From contig JAULSR010000005.1 of the NCBI GenBank assembly GCA_030512295.1, positions 1,178,001 through 1,242,000 of the forward strand: a stretch of 64,000 nt of DNA. Direction: 5' to 3'. Shown here piece after piece: positions 59,338-64,000 of the stretch; position 1 is the stretch's first letter; each line of letters opens with the position of its first letter. The notes beneath the pieces are model-generated. The model was not told where the DNA came from, ran no database searches, and saw only the letters and a program-made list of their open reading frames with translations. The translations under genes were made by a program, and so were the position numbers. This DNA comes from Bombardia bombarda (lineage: Eukaryota; Ascomycota; Sordariomycetes; Sordariales; Lasiosphaeriaceae).

Positions 59338-61128
59338 GGTAGAGTTTGCTGGGAGCTCGAGTTAAAATGGTTGTTGTATACGATGTGTTTGCGACGTGAA
59401 CACTTGTTGGCGGGGTGGACCGGGGGGTCCTAAATCGGGGGTGATCGGGGCAGATCCACCGTTGCTGTTGAACTGTGGTTGAACAGGTGATAGGGCCGGC
59501 GACTGTCAGCCTTGAGGGGAAGGGCGCGCTCGCCGTGTTTGTGCCAGAGCTGGTGTGGGCGGCTGGGAGGTTTGAGACAGGCCTATGCGCAGAGCTGATC
59601 GAAGACCGAGATAAGGAAGCCAGCCACTAGTAGCTTGTCAAGGAACAGCGAGAACGGTCGCGTTCAGGTATCGTAAAGCTTCACGGTTGAGACAAAAGCG
59701 GTAATTTAGTGGCATGTTGTCATCTTCTTGTCGGATAGCATGATCTGAAAGGGGGCCAAGGGGCCATGCAGGAATGGGGTTTGCCAGGTTGCCAGGTTGC
59801 TTGGAGAGGAGAGAGTGGAGGCGCGGGAAAACGAAATGATATGCGTCGAAGTAGTAGTGCAAATGAGATGAATGATCGGGTTGGGTTTTTGAAGTTTGGA
59901 GACGGGCCACTAATCGGGAGAAACAAGACAGGAAGGCGGGAGATGCGACGGGAGACGGAAGCCAACCACTCGATGTTAGGATCGGGCACGCCAGGCAGGC
60001 GGGTAGGTAGGCGGGCAGGCGAACGAGCAGGCGGTTGCTGCGGGCTCTCTCAGCTGTGATCAGGTTCCCGGAGACAAGGAGACGGGAGGTGAGGTAGACT
60101 AGGTGGTCAGGTAAGGTATGTAGGGTTGGTAGGTATACCTCGAGGTGGTTTGGAGATGGTCTGGAGCGCCTGGTGAGTGCATGCAGCAAGCAGCAGCACC
60201 AGTCGCAGCAGTCGCAGTAGTCCGCAGTCCGCACTTTGGGGGATGAGGGGACCGGGAAAGAGCGAGGCGTGGGGTCGGGGTACAGTATTCCATAGAAGTA
60301 GTGGAGTCATCAGGACCTGCGCACAGACAACTCGCTGGGCTGATTGGGCTGCGCTCCCAGCTGTGGCCCACTGTTGGTCTGAAGTCTGGGCAGTGCAGGG
60401 GCCCGGCCGAATGAAGGGGGCCCGCTGCTACCTCACCGACCACAGGTAAGGTACCTTGGACCTTGGGTCCACAGCGCTTCCTTCTCTTCCTCAGGAACTG
60501 GAGGGATCGCGACGAGCTGATTGATCATTGGTGTGAGGTATGGCGATCAGGTAGCATAAAAGACAGAATCATTACTTTCGGGATAACATATTCCATATAA
60601 GAATGCATTCATGGATACCCCCATTCTTTACTCACCCTCTCACCGAAAAAGACGAAAAAAGGCAGTCAGCAATATTACAGGTGCATCGCATATGAAGCAC
60701 AGCATTCCACGCCTCACGGGATAGTCTATTCCTAGGCTGACTAGCAACTTACTAACCAACTCCCGTCCCTACTTAGATCCGAGGCCTGTCTCTTAGCTAT
60801 TGTTTCGTCCTACCATACCCACATGCTACCAATGCCCTCGACGATACCGTGGGCGCATTGTCGTTCCACGCCGCTCTATCGGACAGCCACATGACGCTTT
60901 GTTGTGGGGGGGCTGTCCCCTAGCTCGGGCCGCGAGACATGAATAATGAAGCAGATAAAGGCTGACAGCGAAAACAAAGGCGCCCTTGCAAGCTTACAAT
61001 TACGATTGTGTTCAGAAGCTCCCTACCTACCTACAAATTACCGAATGAGCCAAGGTACAATACATACACGTGAGGGTAAATAACCGTGGGTTGAAGCACG
61101 GGCTAGCCGGAATAAATACCTTTGCCGG
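59338..61128. other. Intergenic region upstream of the CCCH/Smr gene
   Basis: About 1.8 kb. The left part is the CCCH/Smr promoter and the right part the 3' UTR of the JmjC gene. A minus-strand frame of 198 codons (60234-59638) overlaps frames on the other strand and has no family resemblance, so it is not called. A short G-rich repeat occurs near 60.0 kb. Confidence 0.45.
59991..60035. repeat. G-rich GGCAGGCG/GGTAGGTA short repeat
   Basis: Five or more overlapping copies of a GGCAGGC/GGTAGG-like unit lie in tandem. With several G-runs of two and three it could be low-complexity DNA or a weak G-quadruplex former. Confidence 0.55.
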
Positions 61129-62900
61129 TTACGGTATCTCGTCCATCTCGTCCTCAACGTCGCCGAAGCCGAAGCCGAAGCCGAAGCTGAAACCCGCGCT
61201 CTTCTTGGGTGACTGGTCATCGGCGACATCATTCCCGATCGCAATGTCCCACATTCTCTTCTTCTGCACTTGCTTTTCTGCCAGCCGCCTCAGCCCTTCC
61301 TCCAGCACCTCGGGATACTCTACTCTCAGGCGGTCGACAAACAGGTTGTATGGGTCGGCCACTTCTTTCTTAAATCCCGTCACTTGCTCCGGCCGGTCCT
61401 TCAGGAAAGAAAGCACATCGGCGATGTGTGACTTTGGCACAAAGTTCTGAGTCAGGGCGATCCCAGGCTCAAGGTTGACGACCAGATGCCACCAACCACT
61501 CGGGACGTGGAGGATTTCGCCTGCCTTGCAGATGCCCTCTCTGCACTCTCGCAACTGTCGTGCTTCTGTGTGGAATTCGAGAAGCCATTCGGCAATACTT
61601 AGCGGGCTAGTCACCTCGCTATTGTCCTTTGACACATATACTCCAGGAACCGATACTGATGGCGGAAACATGATCCAGTACTTGGCACCCTGAATCACAG
61701 CGTTCCAAGCGCTTGTGGCATTGGGGTCCTTGTGGAAGGTAGACCCGCTCCGCTCAGGTCCAATGATGAGCCATCGGTGTGCCGGGCGTTCTGGTCCAAG
61801 AAACTCGAAGAGATCTGGGCCAAAGCAGTCAGGCTTCCAATACGCTGCACCTTGCTCCTGGCCAATCTCAAGCCTCATTTTCTCGGCAAACCTTTTATCA
61901 AACAGATACAGAGGGCTCTCGTCATGGCTGTTGAACATGTACTGACAATATGTCGAGAAGGCCCAGTCCACAGCCTCTGCTCGGAAACTGACATCCGAGT
62001 AAAGTTTGAGAAGCTTATCAATATTCCATGACTGATAAGCCGGCCATGACTGTATGCATTTGGTGAGAACAAACGGCTTGTTGCTCCACTTCTCTGCGAA
62101 CTCTGCGTATGAGAGATCATCAAAACGATCGATCTCGTTTACAGATGGAATGTTGGTCGTGTAGCGGTGCAAGGATATGTAGCTGCAGACGAATGGACGG
62201 TGCAACACGTCAGAGAAGACATTGCTACAGTCTATGTGAATCCGTTGCTTGGACGAGAGGCCAAGAACGGTTGCTCTCCAGGATCCATGCCACTGAAAGG
62301 AGGATTGCTTCGCGAGCTCTGACCTGAACCTTTGTTAACATCTATCTGTCTTTGCTGAGTCTCGGCTTAACTCCAATCAACCCAGAGTTGGGTCAAACTG
62401 AATACACATTGTCATGTCCACGTATAAAGGATACAGAGTGTAGGTTTTAACTGAATTCTGTGCGGAAAGCCTAAGGCTTGCCGAGTCACTTTGGTCGGTG
62501 TGCAGAATTCCAGATACCTCACCAGGAGAGGTTTTGGGGGCCAGTCTCGAAGGTTGGGTACCACTTACTCTAGAAAAATAGACTTCCAAAGGTCGTCGGA
62601 GATGCAGTGAGCATAAAGAAACTTGCAAGTGTAGCCCAAGGCCCTCAAGGTGCGCTTGTCGAGGAACTCGAGTAGCTGGGCGAGCATCTCATCAGGCAGG
62701 ATTTTGAAAGTACCCAAGCTGTCTCGAGCACTCCCGCCATTGGAAAAGTACTGGTTGCCAAGGGGTTTGATTCCGAGTGGGTGAGACGGGATGGATGACT
62801 CAATGATCAGGGCTTCTGGGCCATCGACCTCTGGGTGACTCGGACTTGTAGTCACCTCGTAGGCGAAGCCAGGGGCATCTTTGTCGTTCGAGAGTAACAT
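61129..62900 (-). CDS. F-box and JmjC-domain protein
   Basis: Two exons, 62900-62569 and 62323-61129, with a 245-nt intron, encode about 508 residues. The F-box-like segment is at about 70-110 (FKILPDEMLAQLLEFLDKRT, then LGYTCKFLYAHC). The JmjC cupin spans about 165-410. Its iron ligands are visible: His308 and Asp310 in FHKDPNATSAW, and His390 in HVPSGWWHLVVNL. Lys or other 2-oxoglutarate contacts are not assigned. It resembles the JMJD6-like/PSR branch rather than the large histone demethylases, so a hydroxylase is as likely as a demethylase. The F-box suggests the oxygenase is linked to an SCF ubiquitin ligase. The tail is Phe/Gly-repeat then acidic (GFGFGFGDVEDEMDEIP). Two nearby acceptors (TTCAG and AAAG) both keep the frame; I chose TTCAG because it lies at a better distance from the TTAAC branch site, so residue numbers could shift by two. 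Confidence 0.88.
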
Positions 62901-63800
62901 TGTGGTGGTGGGTGACCTGCCCTGCTGTGACAGGCTCGCGAGCCTCCAACAGAACCTTCAAGCGAACTGAAAGGAGAGAAGGAAACCAGGCGTGAACTAT
63001 AGACTGGGTTTATCGAGGCACATTCAGCCGTCAAGGCTGCAGGCAGTTCGTGGAATTATTGATGACCAATGCTAAAAGGCGTTATAAGAAAGTCATCTAC
63101 CAATGAGTCAAAGTCTTATTCTAGTCAAACTTATCGAGGGAGGTGGGGGTGAGAATAGACGAATTGTGATGCTCTCACACTCTGGGTTGCGTTTGATGTG
63201 CCTTAAGCGCACTGCGTGTGGCCCGCAAACAGGAAATTTTAAATAAATTTGGAAAGATAGCGTTCCTGGCTTGTTAGGTGGCCCCTCGCTCGCGGGGTGG
63301 TACAGTACACAAGTTAGCTCGTGGTGGTACATGGGATGCCAGAAAAATTAATTACTTTGGCTACTTTGACGCTGAATGCCAGACAGGATTCGCCCCCTAG
63401 CGCCGCCGCTAGCACTGAAGGTTGCCCCACTCGATGCCCAACTCAGTTTTTGGAGGGGGCTTTGTTGCCTCAGGCGGCAATAAAAGCTGCTCCGCCAAAA
63501 TTGAAAATTTATCGTTTCCAACTGCCCAGGCCTTTTCTCTCTTCCTCCTAATCAACACCAACTTCACACGAAGAACACGACAAGACCTAACGAACTTTTC
63601 ATAGACCCAAAAGCTCTCAGTACGTATACTGGGAACTTGTGTCTATTTCCATTCTGATAATCTAATATCTTTCAAGACTCTGCAGCTCTCACAGAGACAC
63701 TGCGGATTTTTTCTCTCACTTGCCCCACCATCCATCCATAGTATTTCCAGATCTAAGCAGGGCTTGGATCCGGAAATCTTTACGAACTTCAACCGCAATC
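62901..63800. promoter_or_regulatory. Shared promoter region of the F-box/JmjC gene and eIF4A
   Basis: 900 nt separate two divergent start codons. Pyrimidine-rich tracts occur upstream of eIF4A (about 63,530-63,590 and 63,700-63,730), common in highly expressed fungal genes. I assign no specific factor site. Confidence 0.5.
63620..63685 (+). other. Possible 5' UTR intron of eIF4A
   Basis: A GTACGT donor at 63,620, a TCTAATA/CTGATAA branch-like sequence and a CTGCAG acceptor ending at 63,685 would make a 66-nt intron in the leader. There is no coding frame to test it against, so RNA evidence is required. Confidence 0.4.
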
Positions 63801-63837
63801 ATGGCTACCGACAAGGGCCTCGAGGATGTTCCCGAGG
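63801..63837 (+). CDS. tif1: Translation initiation factor eIF4A, first coding exon (partial gene)
   Basis: The first exon encodes MATDKGLEDVPEG and is cut after one base of the last codon by a GTATGT donor at 63,838. This start is the highly conserved N-terminus of filamentous-fungal eIF4A, the DEAD-box RNA helicase that unwinds mRNA leaders within eIF4F. The ATG has a good context (GCAATCATGGC). The rest of the gene lies beyond the window: the intron appears to run to the right edge, at least 163 nt, because no acceptor followed by the expected next residues is visible. Only 12 complete codons are seen, so the identity rests on recognising this N-terminus. Confidence 0.75.
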
Positions 63838-64000
63838 GTATGTTCATTCCATAATCACATCAAGAATCGCATCGCGCGCGCCTTTCGGATTTTACCGACT
63901 TGTGCGCAATCGATGCGCAATCGCCGCCTCCCACAAACACACCGCACCGAACCCCCGCACACCGACATCCAGATCATCGGCTAACCACACTCTGAGTACA

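Noticed and set aside
59638..60234. 198-codon minus-strand frame in the CCCH/Smr promoter region
   Set aside because: It overlaps open frames on the other strand, has unusual Leu/Ser/Cys composition and no family match.
1..64000. CRISPR arrays, insertion sequences, operons, transposons, secondary-metabolite cluster
   Set aside because: No direct-repeat/spacer pattern, transposase, reverse transcriptase, terminal repeats, polyketide or peptide synthase was seen; the gene structure is that of a fungal nuclear genome. By eye I also could not confirm any tRNA or rRNA gene.

Overview
This window is nuclear DNA from a filamentous ascomycete, most likely a Sordariomycete (Pezizomycotina). The evidence is gene architecture: about one gene per 3.4 kb, no operons, short GT-AG introns (about 50-245 nt) with CTAAC/CTGAC-type branch sites just upstream of the acceptor, ATGs in A-rich contexts, and protein families typical of these fungi (yeast-type cytosine deaminase, Ams1-type vacuolar mannosidase, Snt2, Tvp38, a Ydj1-like Hsp40 ending in CASQ). 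I cannot name the species from the sequence alone.

Layout, left to right. 1-2.9 kb holds no supportable gene. 2.9-11 kb: an uncharacterised membrane-anchored protein (-) divergent from the ribosome-biogenesis factor NOP14 (+), which converges on the GH38 alpha-mannosidase AMS1 (-). 12.4-13.4 kb: an uncharacterised acidic-tailed protein (-). 15.2-20.1 kb: mitochondrial MutS homologue MSH1 (+), with two frame discontinuities, converging on ribosomal stalk protein P0 (-). 20.9-24.8 kb: tRNA m7G methyltransferase subunit TRM82 (+), converging on the Hsp40 MAS5/YDJ1 (-). 26.7-33.7 kb: cytosine deaminase FCY1 (+), converging on the large chromatin regulator SNT2 (-). 33.7-40.0 kb: a 6.3 kb gene-free stretch rich in AGGTA/CCTAGG motifs. 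40.0-46.4 kb: a HELQ-type DNA repair helicase (+) and a BTB/POZ protein (+). 47.7-51.1 kb: a secreted type-B carboxylesterase (+) tail-to-tail with an S33 prolyl aminopeptidase (-). 52.0-55.8 kb: an uncharacterised coiled-coil protein with Cys-Pro motifs (+), converging on the Golgi membrane protein TVP38 (-). 57.0-62.9 kb: a CUE-like/CCCH/Smr protein (-) and an F-box/JmjC protein (-). 63.8 kb: the first exon of translation initiation factor eIF4A (+), cut by the window edge.

The genes are mostly housekeeping: ribosome and translation (NOP14, P0, TRM82, eIF4A, perhaps the Smr protein), genome maintenance (MSH1, HELQ), chromatin (SNT2, the JmjC protein), protein folding, secretion and turnover (MAS5, TVP38, AMS1, aminopeptidase). 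They do not form one pathway, and I see no secondary-metabolite cluster, transposon, CRISPR array or prokaryotic feature. The least-described item is the coiled-coil protein at 52.0-53.9 kb, which carries three Cys-Pro sites, one matching the heme-regulatory-motif consensus. MSH1 appears to need one extra base at each of two six-base homopolymers, which suggests sequence error or a decayed gene.
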